Positions 1-10,049 of a stretch of 64,000 nt of DNA are shown one piece after another. The stretch covers positions 1,585,306 through 1,649,305 of the forward strand of contig NZ_CP071867.1 in NCBI RefSeq assembly GCF_028751545.1. Reading direction: 5' to 3'. Position numbers and translations under genes: made by a program. A model generated the notes under the pieces. That model made no database searches. It saw nothing but the letters and a program-made list of their open reading frames with translations, and was not told where the DNA came from. The stretch's first letter is position 1. Each line of letters starts with the position of its first letter. Source of the DNA: Gilliamella sp. B3022. Lineage in GTDB: Bacteria; Pseudomonadota; Gammaproteobacteria; Enterobacterales; Orbaceae.

Positions 1-518
1 TGATAGGTGATTTATTGTCTTTAGCAAGGCAGCAATATGATAATAATGAAATTCGGCAATTTAAGAAAATTAACTTATTATTCAAACAGGTGCTTGATAA
101 TGCTACTTTTGAAGCAGAACAAATAGGGAAAAAGTTTTTAGTGACTAATCCTCCAACTAGTCATACTATTTTATGCTATCCTATGGCTTTATGTAGTGCT
201 CTTGAAAATGTGATACGTAATGCATTCCGGTATTCTAATCATGAAATTGTGGTTAATTTTATTGCCCAACAGAATCAGATAATAATTAGTATTGACGATG
301 ATGGAATTGGTGTTGCTGACAAGGAGCTTGAGCAAATTTTTAGACCATTTTATCGTACTAGCGAAGCGCGAGATCGTCAATCAGGAGGAACAGGATTAGG
401 ACTAGCTATTGTTGCTAATGCTATCATGCGAGATCATGGCAATGTTAAAGCAGAGAAAAGTCATCTTGGAGGACTCCGAATTGTGATAATATTACCAATT
501 CAGAAATATAAACAATAG
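1..518 (+). CDS. cpxA: Sensor histidine kinase CpxA, C-terminal part (cut by window start)
   Basis: Inner-membrane sensor kinase of the Cpx envelope-stress two-component system, which phosphorylates CpxR. The reading frame is open from the first bases, so the periplasmic sensor, membrane segments and phospho-accepting histidine lie outside. What remains is the end of the dimerisation helix (IGDLLSLAR) and the whole HATPase domain: N box [12 protein letters not shown]1 box DDDGIGV, F box IFRPFYR, G2 box GGTGLGLAI. The match to E. coli CpxA extends through [16 protein letters not shown] to a short tail after the last strand. The frame ends 13 bases before trmL, so the two may be co-transcribed. 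Identity as CpxA rather than another kinase rests on the near-continuous similarity of the DNAxFEAEQ and [10 protein letters not shown] stretches. Confidence 0.9.
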   Translation, partial: IGDLLSLARQQYDNNEIRQFKKINLLFKQVLDNATFEAEQIGKKFLVTNPPTSHTILCYPMALCSALENVIRNAFRYSNHEIVVNFIAQQNQIIISIDDDGIGVADKELEQIFRPFYRTSEARDRQSGGTGLGLAIVANAIMRDHGNVKAEKSHLGGLRIVIILPIQKYKQ

Positions 519-531
519 AAGAGAAAGTATT

Positions 532-1017
532 GTGTCAAATGTTGCGTTAAATATCGTTTTATTTGAGCCCGAAATTCCAGCTAATACAGGTAACATTATA
601 CGTCTATGTGCTAATACAGGTTTTAATTTGCATATTATAGAACCAATGGGATTTTTTTGGGATGATAAAAAGCTGAGAAGAGCAGGTCTTGATTACCAAG
701 AGTTTGTCAACGTAACTCGTTATAAAAATCTCGCTCATTTTTTAGAGGTTAACCGACTTGATCTCATCACACAAGTCTATGCATTAACGACTAAAGGTAA
801 AAAATCTCATAGTGAAGTTATTTTTCAGCATAATGATTTTTTGATGTTTGGTCCTGAAACTCGTGGCTTACCTGCATCGGTTCTTGATGCATTACCACAA
901 GATAAAAAAATTCGTATTCCAATGTTAGCTGATAGTCGAAGTATGAATTTATCTAACTCAGTTGCGGTTGTGGTCTATGAATCGTGGCGCCAATTAAATT
1001 ATTTTGGTGCAAAATAA
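532..1017 (+). CDS. trmL: tRNA (cytidine(34)-2'-O)-methyltransferase TrmL
   Basis: SPOUT-family methyltransferase that 2'-O-methylates the wobble nucleotide of tRNA-Leu isoacceptors using S-adenosylmethionine. At 161 residues it has the minimal length of the family (E. coli 157). The three SPOUT motifs are visible: [18 protein letters not shown] near the N-terminus, FGPETRGLP around residue 105, and the trefoil-knot segment [15 protein letters not shown] near the C-terminus. The start is GTG at 532, 13 bases after the cpxA stop, with GAGA upstream as a weak ribosome site. It shares a hairpin terminator with the convergent efp. Function is confident from the family. Confidence 0.95.
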   Translation: MSNVALNIVLFEPEIPANTGNIIRLCANTGFNLHIIEPMGFFWDDKKLRRAGLDYQEFVNVTRYKNLAHFLEVNRLDLITQVYALTTKGKKSHSEVIFQHNDFLMFGPETRGLPASVLDALPQDKKIRIPMLADSRSMNLSNSVAVVVYESWRQLNYFGAK

Positions 1018-1119
1018 TTTGATTAATTTCTTATTAACAATGAAGATGTTATAATGAATATAAATGATAAGTTTATTTTTGTTGATTAAAAATATGCTAT
1101 TAAAAAAACGGTTTAACAC

Positions 1120-1148
1120 AAAAAAGAGGTTAATGTAACCTCTTTTTT
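1120..1148. terminator. Bidirectional Rho-independent terminator between trmL and efp
   Basis: A perfect 13-bp stem (arms AAAAAAGAGGTTA and TAACCTCTTTTTT) with a 3-base loop. A-runs on one side and T-runs on the other let it terminate transcripts from both directions. It lies about 100 bases after trmL and 35 bases after the efp stop. Confidence 0.88.
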
Positions 1149-1182
1149 ATATTAATAACATAGTAGCATAAAACGACTATAA

Positions 1183-1749
1183 TTATTTAACACGCGATAC
1201 ATATTCACCTGAACGAGTATCCACTTTAAGTACTTCACCAATTTGCACAAATAATGGTACACGGACAACTGCACCTGTTGATAAAGTTGCTGGTTTTCCG
1301 CCTGTTCCTGCTGTGTCGCCTTTTAAGCCAGGATCGGTTTCAATGACTTCTAGTTCAACAAAATTTGGAGGCGTAACAGCGATAGGTTGGCCATTCCATA
1401 ATGTTAAGATGCATTCAGCTTGATCAACTAACCATTTTGCATTATCACCGACAGCTTTAGCATCAGCCGACAGTTGTTCAAAAGTATCATTATTCATAAA
1501 ATGCCAGAATTCACCATCAGTGTATAAATATGTTAAATTCATATCAACAACATCAGCGCCTTCAACTGATTCACCCGACTTAAAAGTTTTATCAACAGTT
1601 TTGCCTGAAAGTAGTTTTTTAATTTTTACTCGGTTAATTGCTTGCCCTTTACCTGGTTTATAAAATTCATTTTCAACAATTACACAAGGTTCGCCATCTT
1701 GCATTATTTTAAGACCGGCTTTAAACTCATTTGTACTATAAGATGCCAT
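1183..1749 (-). CDS. efp: Translation elongation factor P
   Basis: EF-P enters the ribosomal E site and relieves stalling at polyproline stretches. The protein is 188 residues, the usual length, with a KOW-like N-terminal domain and two OB folds. The modification site is Lys34 in YKPGKGQA, which EpmA/EpmB beta-lysylate in enterobacteria. The frame can be extended to 1767, adding MIVGAF, but the start at 1749 is chosen because it gives the conserved [13 protein letters not shown]-terminus and has GGAG 7 bases upstream. It is divergent from epmB, with only 32 bases between the two start codons, so its promoter must lie inside epmB. It is followed by the shared terminator at 1120-1148. Confidence 0.97.
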   Translation of the reverse strand: MASYSTNEFKAGLKIMQDGEPCVIVENEFYKPGKGQAINRVKIKKLLSGKTVDKTFKSGESVEGADVVDMNLTYLYTDGEFWHFMNNDTFEQLSADAKAVGDNAKWLVDQAECILTLWNGQPIAVTPPNFVELEVIETDPGLKGDTAGTGGKPATLSTGAVVRVPLFVQIGEVLKVDTRSGEYVSRVK

Positions 1750-1781
1750 AAAAGCTCCAACTATCATTCTGAATTACAAAA

Positions 1782-2810
1782 ATGAGTCATATTATACAGC
1801 AAAAAATTGAACTACCAAATAATAAAGATGAATGGATATTAGATCTAAACAATGTCGTGACTGATATCAAGAAACTCTATTCTTATTTAGAATTAGATCC
1901 TAATTCCATTTCAATTTCTATGTTACTAGCGAAAAAACAATTTCCGCTTCGTGTCCCTATGGCTTTTATCAATCGAATGAAAAAGGGAGATTATAGAGAT
2001 CCTTTGTTATTACAAGTTCTTTGTGATGATCATGAAATGATTCATATTGATGGATATAGCAATGATCCTTTGCATGAACAACAAAATGCTATTCCAGGAT
2101 TATTGCATAAATATCATAATCGTGCTTTATTAATTACTAAAACGGCCTGTGCTATAAATTGCCGTTATTGTTTTAGACGGCATTTTCCTTACCATGAAAA
2201 TCAGGGTAATAAAAAGAATCTTAATATAGCGCTTAATTATATTTCCGATCATCCGGAGCTTGATGAAATCATTCTTTCTGGGGGAGATCCCTTAATGGCT
2301 AAGGATCATGAGATTGAATTTTTAGTGAACGCATTAGAAAAAATTCCTCACATTAAGCGATTACGAATCCATACCCGTTTAGCGGTTGTGATACCATCAC
2401 GAATTACATTAGCGCTCTGTCAGCTATTTGCTAATAGCCGATTACAAATTATCATGGTTACTCATATCAATCATTCAAACGAAATTGATGAAAATGTAGC
2501 TAAAGCGGTTTCATTATTAAAACATCAAGATGTAACCGTGTTTAATCAAAGTGTTTTATTAAAAAATGTTAACGATAAAGCTGAAATACTAGCACAATTA
2601 AGTAATAAGCTCTTTGATACTGGTATTTTGCCTTATTATATCCATTTACTTGATAAGGTACAGGGGGCCGCTCATTTTATGGTTAGTGATGAAAAAGCCA
2701 AACAATTAATGAGTCAACTGGCTGCTCAAGTTTCAGGTTATTTAGTGCCTAAATTAGCGCGTGAAATAGGTGGTGAAAAAAGTAAGAGAGTCATTGCATT
2801 TAGTGATTAA
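1782..2810 (+). CDS. epmB: EF-P--(R)-beta-lysine ligase partner: L-lysine 2,3-aminomutase EpmB
   Basis: Radical SAM, PLP-dependent aminomutase that makes (R)-beta-lysine for loading onto EF-P Lys34. At 342 residues it matches the short enterobacterial EpmB rather than the longer clostridial KamA. The radical SAM cluster is C123xxxC127xxC130 (CAINCRYCFRRHFPY), preceded by the family stretch IPGLLHKYHNRALLI. The C-terminal PYYIHLLDKVQGAAHF holds the PLP/substrate region. The divergent efp/epmB arrangement is the same as in E. coli and supports the function. No clear Shine-Dalgarno sequence is visible before the ATG at 1782. epmA is not in this window. Confidence 0.93.
   Translation: MSHIIQQKIELPNNKDEWILDLNNVVTDIKKLYSYLELDPNSISISMLLAKKQFPLRVPMAFINRMKKGDYRDPLLLQVLCDDHEMIHIDGYSNDPLHEQQNAIPGLLHKYHNRALLITKTACAINCRYCFRRHFPYHENQGNKKNLNIALNYISDHPELDEIILSGGDPLMAKDHEIEFLVNALEKIPHIKRLRIHTRLAVVIPSRITLALCQLFANSRLQIIMVTHINHSNEIDENVAKAVSLLKHQDVTVFNQSVLLKNVNDKAEILAQLSNKLFDTGILPYYIHLLDKVQGAAHFMVSDEKAKQLMSQLAAQVSGYLVPKLAREIGGEKSKRVIAFSD
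1791..1818 (-). promoter_or_regulatory. Candidate sigma-70 promoter of efp, inside the epmB 5' end
   Basis: On the minus strand a perfect TATAAT (1791-1796) is preceded by TTGGTA (1813-1818) with a 16-base spacer. It sits about 45 bases upstream of the efp start codon and overlaps the first codons of epmB. The -10 is strong and the -35 is weak. Assignment is by motif only. Confidence 0.5.
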
Positions 2811-3279
<469 letters not shown>

Positions 3280-3290
3280 TTTAAAGTTGA

Positions 3291-3647
3291 GTGATTAAAT
3301 TCACTTATCCTCGGGAGTTGCGATTGTTAACTCCCTTTGATTTCAGTCATGTCTTCCAAGAATCCATTAGAGCTGGATCTCCTTTTCTTACGCTTGTTTC
3401 ACGTAGAAATAATTTAGCACATGCTCGTTTGGGATTTGCCATAGCTAAAAAGCAGGTAAAGCGTGCCCATGAACGTAATCGCATCAAACGACTTGTGAAA
3501 GAGTATTTTCGTTATCATCAACATCAACTCCCTAATGTTGATTTTATTCTGATGGCTAAATCTCCTGTCATTGACTTAGATAATCAACAAATAGTTGAGA
3601 TTTTAGATAAACTATGCCAACGAATCATAGCCAAGCAAAAAATTTAA
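3291..3647 (+). CDS. rnpA: Ribonuclease P protein component
   Basis: Basic protein cofactor of RNase P that helps the catalytic RNA process pre-tRNA 5' ends. It has 118 residues, the usual length. The RNR signature [16 protein letters not shown] is present, preceded by [14 protein letters not shown], and [12 protein letters not shown] marks the N-terminus. The GTG start at 3291 is chosen because it restores the conserved N-terminus ([10 protein letters not shown]). The 3' end overlaps yidD by 34 bases, indicating translational coupling. Confidence 0.96.
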   Translation: MIKFTYPRELRLLTPFDFSHVFQESIRAGSPFLTLVSRRNNLAHARLGFAIAKKQVKRAHERNRIKRLVKEYFRYHQHQLPNVDFILMAKSPVIDLDNQQIVEILDKLCQRIIAKQKI

Positions 3648-3937
3648 ATAAAGTAAAATTAGTGATAAAAAGGCATGTTTTTGCATTTAATTTATTGATA
3701 ATTAATATTTTTATTTTTTTTATTCGTATATATCAACGTATTCTTAGCCCTTTATTTGGTCCTAAATGCCGTTTTACACCATCATGTTCACAATATGCTG
3801 TAATTGCAGTAAGACGCTTTGGATTAATAAAAGGTGGTTGGCTAATGGTTAAACGTGTATTAAAATGTCACCCTTTACATGAAGGAGGAGAAGATTTTGT
3901 TCCTCCTAAAATTAAAACCAATAGAGAAAAACACTAA
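3614..3937 (+). CDS. yidD: Membrane protein insertion efficiency factor YidD
   Basis: Small membrane-associated protein that assists YidC-dependent insertion. The family core [20 protein letters not shown], the cysteine pair region [17 protein letters not shown] and [14 protein letters not shown] are all present. The predicted 107 residues exceed the E. coli 85, the excess being an N-terminal extension of about 20 residues encoded over the rnpA end. A later start is possible but no in-frame ATG with a good ribosome site is evident. The stop codon overlaps the yidC ATG in TAATG, implying coupling. Confidence 0.92.
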   Translation: MPTNHSQAKNLNKVKLVIKRHVFAFNLLIINIFIFFIRIYQRILSPLFGPKCRFTPSCSQYAVIAVRRFGLIKGGWLMVKRVLKCHPLHEGGEDFVPPKIKTNREKH

Positions 3938-5565
3938 TGGGATCTCAACGTAATATTTTAGTCATTGCTTTACTTTTTTTATCTTTTTTTATTTGGAAAG
4001 CATGGGAAGACGATCATGCTCCTAAGCTGCCTATGATTAATCAGTTAACACAACAGATAGGTGAAGATAATTCAACTAATACTGCTGAGCTCGGTAAAAT
4101 AATTACTGTAAAATCAGATGTATTGTCACTTACTATCAATACGTATGGTGGCGATGTGCAAGCTGCTCAATTATTAAAATATGAGCAAACACTTCATTCA
4201 GGTACCCCCTTCCAGTTGTTAACATCAAGTCCCGATTTTATTTATATTGCTGAAAGCGGTTTAACTGGTAAAGATGGACCTGATAATGCTATTCAAGGAT
4301 CAAAACGACCAATATATCAAACTGAACAAACCGAATATGCATTAGCTGAAGGACAAGATGAATTGCGTGTACCACTGACTTATCAGGTAAATGGTATTAG
4401 CTATACTAAATATTATATATTGCATCGCGGTAATTATGCTATTGATGTTCAATATGACATTAATAATCAGAGTGGAAATCCTATTGATGTTTCAATGTAT
4501 GGTCAATTAAAACAAACTATAGAGTTACCTAAAGGCACAGTGACTGAAGGTGGTGGTGGATTAGGTCTAAATGCTTTTCGCGGTGCGGCTTATTCTAGTT
4601 CTAACACTAACTATAGTAAATACAGTTTTGATGATATAAAAGATAAAGCTTTAGATGTTAGTACTAAAACTGGTTGGATTGCAATGCTACAACACTATTT
4701 TGTAACAGCATGGGTACCAACTCAGGATCAAAATAATTTATTTTATTCTCGAGCTACAGCTAACAAATCTCAAGCAACAATTGGCTTTAAGGGTAAATCA
4801 ACTGTTATACAATCAGGTAGCAGCCAAACTATTGGGGCAAAATTATGGTTAGGGCCAGAAATTCAAAACCAATTAAAAGAGACCGCTAATCATCTCGATT
4901 TAACCGTTGATTATGGTTGGTTATGGTTCTTATCACAACCACTGTTTTATTTGTTAAAATTTATTCATAGCTTTGTTGGTAACTGGGGCTTTGCAATTAT
5001 TATTATTACTTTTATTGTCCGTGGTATTTTATTCCCATTAACACGTGCTCAATATCGTTCAATGGCAAAAATGAAGTTATTACAACCTCGTATAGAAGCA
5101 TTGAAAGAACGTTATGGTGATGATAAACAAAAAATAAGTATGGAAACTATGGCGATTTATAAACAAGAGAAAGTAAATCCATTAGGCGGTTGTTTGCCAA
5201 TCTTTATTCAAATGCCAATTTTCTTATCATTATTCTATATGTTAGGTAATGCTGTTGAGCTACGTCATGCCCCGTTTGCACTTTGGATTTATGACTTATC
5301 TGCACAAGATCCTTATTATATTTTTCCTTTATTAATGGGCGGTACAATGTTCTTAATTCAGATGATGTCCCCAACACCGGCCGCTGACCCATTACAAAAA
5401 AAATTAATGACTTATATGCCATTAATTTTTACAGTATTCTTCTTATGGTTTCCTTCAGGTTTAGTTTTATATTATATCGTAAGTAATTTATTTACAATTG
5501 CTCAGCAACGTATCATTTATTGGGAACTTGAGAAAAAAGGACTTCACGAGAAGAAAAAGAAATAA
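3937..5565 (+). CDS. yidC: Membrane protein insertase YidC
   Basis: Inner-membrane insertase (Oxa1 family) that inserts and folds membrane proteins alone or with SecYEG. The 542 residues compare with 548 in E. coli. Order: N-terminal membrane anchor ([18 protein letters not shown]), large periplasmic beta-supersandwich domain (about 60-340), then the 60KD_IMP core with five membrane segments. The core begins at [20 protein letters not shown] and includes [16 protein letters not shown]. The C-terminus is lysine rich. Last gene of the rpmH operon, followed by a hairpin terminator. Confidence 0.97.
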   Translation: MGSQRNILVIALLFLSFFIWKAWEDDHAPKLPMINQLTQQIGEDNSTNTAELGKIITVKSDVLSLTINTYGGDVQAAQLLKYEQTLHSGTPFQLLTSSPDFIYIAESGLTGKDGPDNAIQGSKRPIYQTEQTEYALAEGQDELRVPLTYQVNGISYTKYYILHRGNYAIDVQYDINNQSGNPIDVSMYGQLKQTIELPKGTVTEGGGGLGLNAFRGAAYSSSNTNYSKYSFDDIKDKALDVSTKTGWIAMLQHYFVTAWVPTQDQNNLFYSRATANKSQATIGFKGKSTVIQSGSSQTIGAKLWLGPEIQNQLKETANHLDLTVDYGWLWFLSQPLFYLLKFIHSFVGNWGFAIIIITFIVRGILFPLTRAQYRSMAKMKLLQPRIEALKERYGDDKQKISMETMAIYKQEKVNPLGGCLPIFIQMPIFLSLFYMLGNAVELRHAPFALWIYDLSAQDPYYIFPLLMGGTMFLIQMMSPTPAADPLQKKLMTYMPLIFTVFFLWFPSGLVLYYIVSNLFTIAQQRIIYWELEKKGLHEKKKK

Positions 5566-5575
5566 TATTGATAAT

Positions 5576-5600
5576 AAAGGAGGCTAACCCCTCCTTTTTC
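5576..5600 (+). terminator. Rho-independent terminator after yidC
   Basis: Stem AAAGGAGG / CCTCCTTT (5576-5583 with 5590-5597), 6-base loop, followed by T residues. It ends the rpmH-yidC operon about 10 bases after the yidC stop. Confidence 0.82.
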
Positions 5601-5622
5601 GTTGTTTTGAGTGTAAATTGAT

Positions 5623-6426
5623 ATGAACATACAGCAACAAATAAGTTTGAATGGAAATGAAACGGGCTATTGGTTTGTCAGTAAAAATGGAAGGTTATGG
5701 TTACCAAACGGGGAAGTTCCTGTTGGAAATGCCAGTAAACTGGGTTTCAAAAATCTGATTGCCCAACCCATCGGTGAATGGAATGGACAAACGGCTTGGC
5801 TTATTTGTCGTGAAATGAAAACTGCAATGAGTTCAATTCGATCTTTGCTTGATAATACTGAACAATCATTATTTTACATGGCTGGCCGAGCTGTTCAATT
5901 ATCAGAGTTCTATCGTTCTCATAAATATTGTGGTTATTGTGGTCACAAAATGTGTATTAGTACAACAGAATGGTGTTGTATGTGTCATAACTGTAATGAA
6001 CGTTATTATCCTCAAATTTCGCCATCTATCATTGTCGCTATTCGCAAAAAAAATAAAATATTATTGGCAAAACATGTTAGACATAATAAAAATAGTTTAT
6101 ATACTGTTTTAGCTGGTTTTACTGAAGTTGGTGAGACAATGGAAATGGCTGTTAAACGAGAAGTATTTGAAGAATCAAAATTAAATATTAAAAATATTCG
6201 TTACGTAGGATCTCAGCCTTGGCCGTTTCCAAATTCATTGATGATGGCTTATTTAGCAGATTATGAAAGTGGCGAAATTCAATTAGATACTTGCGAATTA
6301 GTTGAAGCAAATTGGTATCATTACTCTCAATTACCTAAAATACCTGAATATGGAACTATTGCTCGGCGCTTAATTGAAGACACCATTATACTTTGCCGTA
6401 AATACGATGAGTACGGTCATGACTAA
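5623..6426 (+). CDS. nudC: NAD-capped RNA hydrolase / NADH pyrophosphatase NudC
   Basis: Nudix hydrolase that cleaves NAD(H) and removes NAD caps from RNA 5' ends. The 267 residues match the family. A four-cysteine zinc site (C103xxC106 and C121xxC124) is followed by ERYYPQISPSIIVAI. The Nudix box starts at Gly165 with E171, R179-E180 and E183-E184. The NudC-specific SQPWPFPNS lies at 197-205. One departure: the Gly normally found after EES in the Nudix box is Lys186. The metal-binding glutamates are intact, so activity is expected. It stands alone between the yidC terminator and a convergent lipoprotein gene. Confidence 0.94.
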   Translation: MNIQQQISLNGNETGYWFVSKNGRLWLPNGEVPVGNASKLGFKNLIAQPIGEWNGQTAWLICREMKTAMSSIRSLLDNTEQSLFYMAGRAVQLSEFYRSHKYCGYCGHKMCISTTEWCCMCHNCNERYYPQISPSIIVAIRKKNKILLAKHVRHNKNSLYTVLAGFTEVGETMEMAVKREVFEESKLNIKNIRYVGSQPWPFPNSLMMAYLADYESGEIQLDTCELVEANWYHYSQLPKIPEYGTIARRLIEDTIILCRKYDEYGHD

Positions 6427-6461
6427 TCATATTCCCTTTGGTATTAAGAGAATAAATAAAG

Positions 6462-7262
6462 CTATTGGTATTCGATGGTTCTTATTAAAGTAACGGTTTT
6501 TGACTCATTTCCTGTTGTAATACAAATTGCCTTAGTCCAATCTCGGTTTTCATTATAATTAGAATAGGTACAAGTCTCAGTCATTTCAACTTCTTGTTCA
6601 TTTTTATCATTGATAATAATGTCACCATTTGATGATAGTTTAAATGACTTAGTGATAGTTTTTTCCAATTGCTTACTATCATTGTAAATAATATCTTTTT
6701 CTTGTACTAACACAGGAAATTTGGTTTTTTCATCAACTGGAATATAAGCATTATACAAAACCTTCTCAACCCGGTCTTCTTCATAAATTATTTTGCTGTT
6801 AAAAATAATATTATTTTCTGCAAAGTGAGATAAAGTTGTTTCAACTAAATGACCTTGCCCATCAAATTCAGAAAAAGCAACAATATCTCCATTACTATTT
6901 TTCATGCCAAGTATGTTTTTTGTATTGTCAAAAGTAATTTCATATTCATCTCTGGTTCCTTCCATTCCGTAAATGTATTTGGCTTCATCATAATTAATTT
7001 CACCATAAAGTCCTTCTAAATTATAATTAGTCACATAACCCTGATAGTTATAGTTAATTAGTTTATGTGATGGACCTTGAATTTTCTGCTGTTTAAATAA
7101 CTTGTGAACAGGCAATAATTCTGGTTCTGTATGAAAAAGATAACTGTTAGTCACGGCAATATGAGTTGAGTTTGTATTAGTTGTTTTTTTGTCATCACAA
7201 CCACTAATTAATAGTGTACTGCTGCATAAACTTATATAGAGAAGAGAAATATAGTTTTTCAT
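6462..7262 (-). CDS. Putative lipoprotein of unknown function
   Basis: A 266-residue protein with a typical lipoprotein signal: positively charged start, hydrophobic stretch and lipobox ISGC with Cys22 as the acylated residue, followed by DDKK. An Asp at +2 would favour inner-membrane retention under the usual enterobacterial rule. The rest is hydrophilic and beta-rich. It contains short YxGEINYDE- and Y/N/D-rich segments such as EGLYGEINYDEAKYIYG and YNDSKQLEKTITKSFKL, a texture resembling MORN- or RHS-like beta strands, but I do not recognise a family. It lies 89 bases downstream of the zinc-ribbon gene on the same strand, so the two could be co-transcribed. Confidence 0.7.
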   Translation of the reverse strand: MKNYISLLYISLCSSTLLISGCDDKKTTNTNSTHIAVTNSYLFHTEPELLPVHKLFKQQKIQGPSHKLINYNYQGYVTNYNLEGLYGEINYDEAKYIYGMEGTRDEYEITFDNTKNILGMKNSNGDIVAFSEFDGQGHLVETTLSHFAENNIIFNSKIIYEEDRVEKVLYNAYIPVDEKTKFPVLVQEKDIIYNDSKQLEKTITKSFKLSSNGDIIINDKNEQEVEMTETCTYSNYNENRDWTKAICITTGNESKTVTLIRTIEYQ

Positions 7263-7351
7263 AACATTATCTTCTATTATTAATCTTATGGGTTAAAGAT
7301 TATTTAGAGTAAAACATGAAATTGTCATTCATCATGCTATCTTTACCATTT

Positions 7352-8122
7352 TTAATGGCTGCTACACCAAATAGATAGGGCATCACACTTCCAAGCTATC
7401 ATCATTTCACACCATACCGATCGCCATCTCCTTATGGTATTGCTCGTCAATTTTAAATTTTTCTCTATTTGTATATTGTCTTCTCCGGCTAAGAGTAAAT
7501 CAATAAAATTTAGCCATAATTCAGGTTTGGGTAAACGATTTAGTTTAGTATTACTTAGAAGATTAAAACTATGTCGACATCGTTTACATCGGTAACATGT
7601 TCGTTTGCCTATTTTGACTGTTTCTGTTGAGTTGCAGTGTAAACAAACGGGAGTTGTCGTATTAAGTAAAGTATTTATTTTTGATTTGATATAATTATAT
7701 TGTTCAATTAAGATTGGATTTAAAGTTGTTTGTTGTTTGTTGATATACCATTTATATAATGATAAATAATGTAGCTTTAAGTGATTCATTATAGCATGGT
7801 CACGACGCATTATTTTCTCAGTTGAACAATCAAATTTATCTGCTATTGCTTGATAGCTGTAGTTTTTTATCCGGCTAATAAAAATAGTTTCTAACCAGTT
7901 AAAAGGAGTTAGACGATTAAAGTGTGTATTGGTTGCCGCCGTAAAATATTTATAACAAGCTTTACAACGGTAAGTAGTAGTTGGTTTTGAACGGATTAGA
8001 TAAAATTCTTTTTTGTCACAATAAGGACAAACTTCAACATACTGTAAAACTATCCTCTCTAAATCTTGACGAAAATCATTAAGCTCTTCATGCAATTCTA
8101 TCGGTATGAGTTCATAGATCAT
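7352..8122 (-). CDS. Tandem zinc-ribbon/HTH protein, transposase-N-terminus-like, unknown function
   Basis: A 256-residue protein made of two copies of one module. Copy 1 has C32xxC35...C53xxC56, then NTHFNRLTPFNWLETIF and a helix-turn-helix-like segment (YSYQAIADKFDCSTEKIMRR). Copy 2 has C160xxC163...C179xxC182, then NTKLNRLPKPELWLNFI and an HTH-like segment (NIQIEKNLKLTSNTIRRW). Zinc ribbon plus TxxxxRL plus HTH is the N-terminal architecture of several transposases (IS1 InsA, IS1595) and of DUF746-type proteins. No DDE/DDD catalytic domain follows. I infer a DNA-binding protein, possibly a domesticated or stand-alone transposase accessory module. No flanking inverted repeats were seen. Confidence 0.72.
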   Translation of the reverse strand: MIYELIPIELHEELNDFRQDLERIVLQYVEVCPYCDKKEFYLIRSKPTTTYRCKACYKYFTAATNTHFNRLTPFNWLETIFISRIKNYSYQAIADKFDCSTEKIMRRDHAIMNHLKLHYLSLYKWYINKQQTTLNPILIEQYNYIKSKINTLLNTTTPVCLHCNSTETVKIGKRTCYRCKRCRHSFNLLSNTKLNRLPKPELWLNFIDLLLAGEDNIQIEKNLKLTSNTIRRWRSVWCEMMIAWKCDALSIWCSSH

Positions 8123-8503
8123 TTTTCATTCTCTTGTCATTAATCTGATGAAATATTATCAGATATTTATATAAACATATAGTTTTCCTAAAACTTTTTT
8201 ACACGCTTTACTAAATATTGGTTACTTACTTTATATTGCTATTAAATCATGTTAATTATTTATATGCTGAAATTGACGGATAAAATAAATATGAAAAGTG
8301 TTTTGCTTGAAAATCGGATTTTTGGAGGTAAAATCGACATAGCTTTATCCACTTGTAAAAGTTTAAAAAAGTTCCTAATTTAATAGCTAATTTTACCGAA
8401 AAATAGAATGAACAAAGCCAATAATCTAAATGAAGTCTTTTGCTGTGTTTTGATAAATATCCCCATTATATAATATGGGGACTTTACAGTGAGTTAATAC
8501 ATC
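8123..8503. other. 381-base intergenic stretch between hemB and the zinc-ribbon gene
   Basis: AT-rich. It contains one isolated DnaA-box-like TTATCCACT (about 8351-8359), a GGGG/CCCC hairpin at 8461-8480 just downstream of the hemB stop (stem CCCCAT/ATGGGG, without a T-run on the hemB strand), and a 30-codon open frame at 8291-8383 with no good ribosome site. None of these is convincing enough to call as a gene. Confidence 0.5.
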
Positions 8504-9529
<1,026 letters not shown>

Positions 9530-9689
9530 CTATCTTAATAAAAATGGTTTTATTATCTAATTGAGTAGGGAGATTAGCAAATTAATTTGTTATGATACAA
9601 TAATTCGATATTTTACTTTACAACGTATGTCTATTAGGGGTAAAATTGCGCACTAATTTTTAGTCCTTTGTGATATTAAACAAATTTGA

Positions 9690-9917
<228 letters not shown>

Positions 9918-9984
9918 TATTTATACTAAAAGTTTAAATTGATATAAAACTCAATTTTATCTATTTTTTTATAAAAAATTTTTT

Positions 9985-10019
9985 ACAAGCCGTACATATA
10001 CATGCGGCTTGTTGTCTTT
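9985..10019 (+). terminator. Hairpin between rpsU and dnaG (internal operon terminator)
   Basis: Stem ACAAGCCG (9985-9992) with CGGCTTGT (10005-10012), 12-base loop, then TGTCTTTG. In E. coli an internal terminator at this place lowers dnaG expression relative to rpsU. The weak T-run here suits partial termination. Confidence 0.7.
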
Positions 10020-10049
10020 GCGTATAGTGCCAATATCGGTTAAATTATC

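Noticed and set aside
5849-6112. 87-codon second frame inside nudC
   Set aside because: Out-of-frame reading of the zinc-ribbon/Nudix region. nudC is intact in its own frame.
8351-8359. DnaA-box-like TTATCCACT, possible origin
   Set aside because: A single near-match with no cluster, no AT-rich 13-mer array and no adjacent dnaA/gidA. Not evidence of an origin.
8291-8383. 30-codon open frame upstream of the zinc-ribbon gene
   Set aside because: No proper ribosome site and no recognisable sequence. Length is within chance for this composition.
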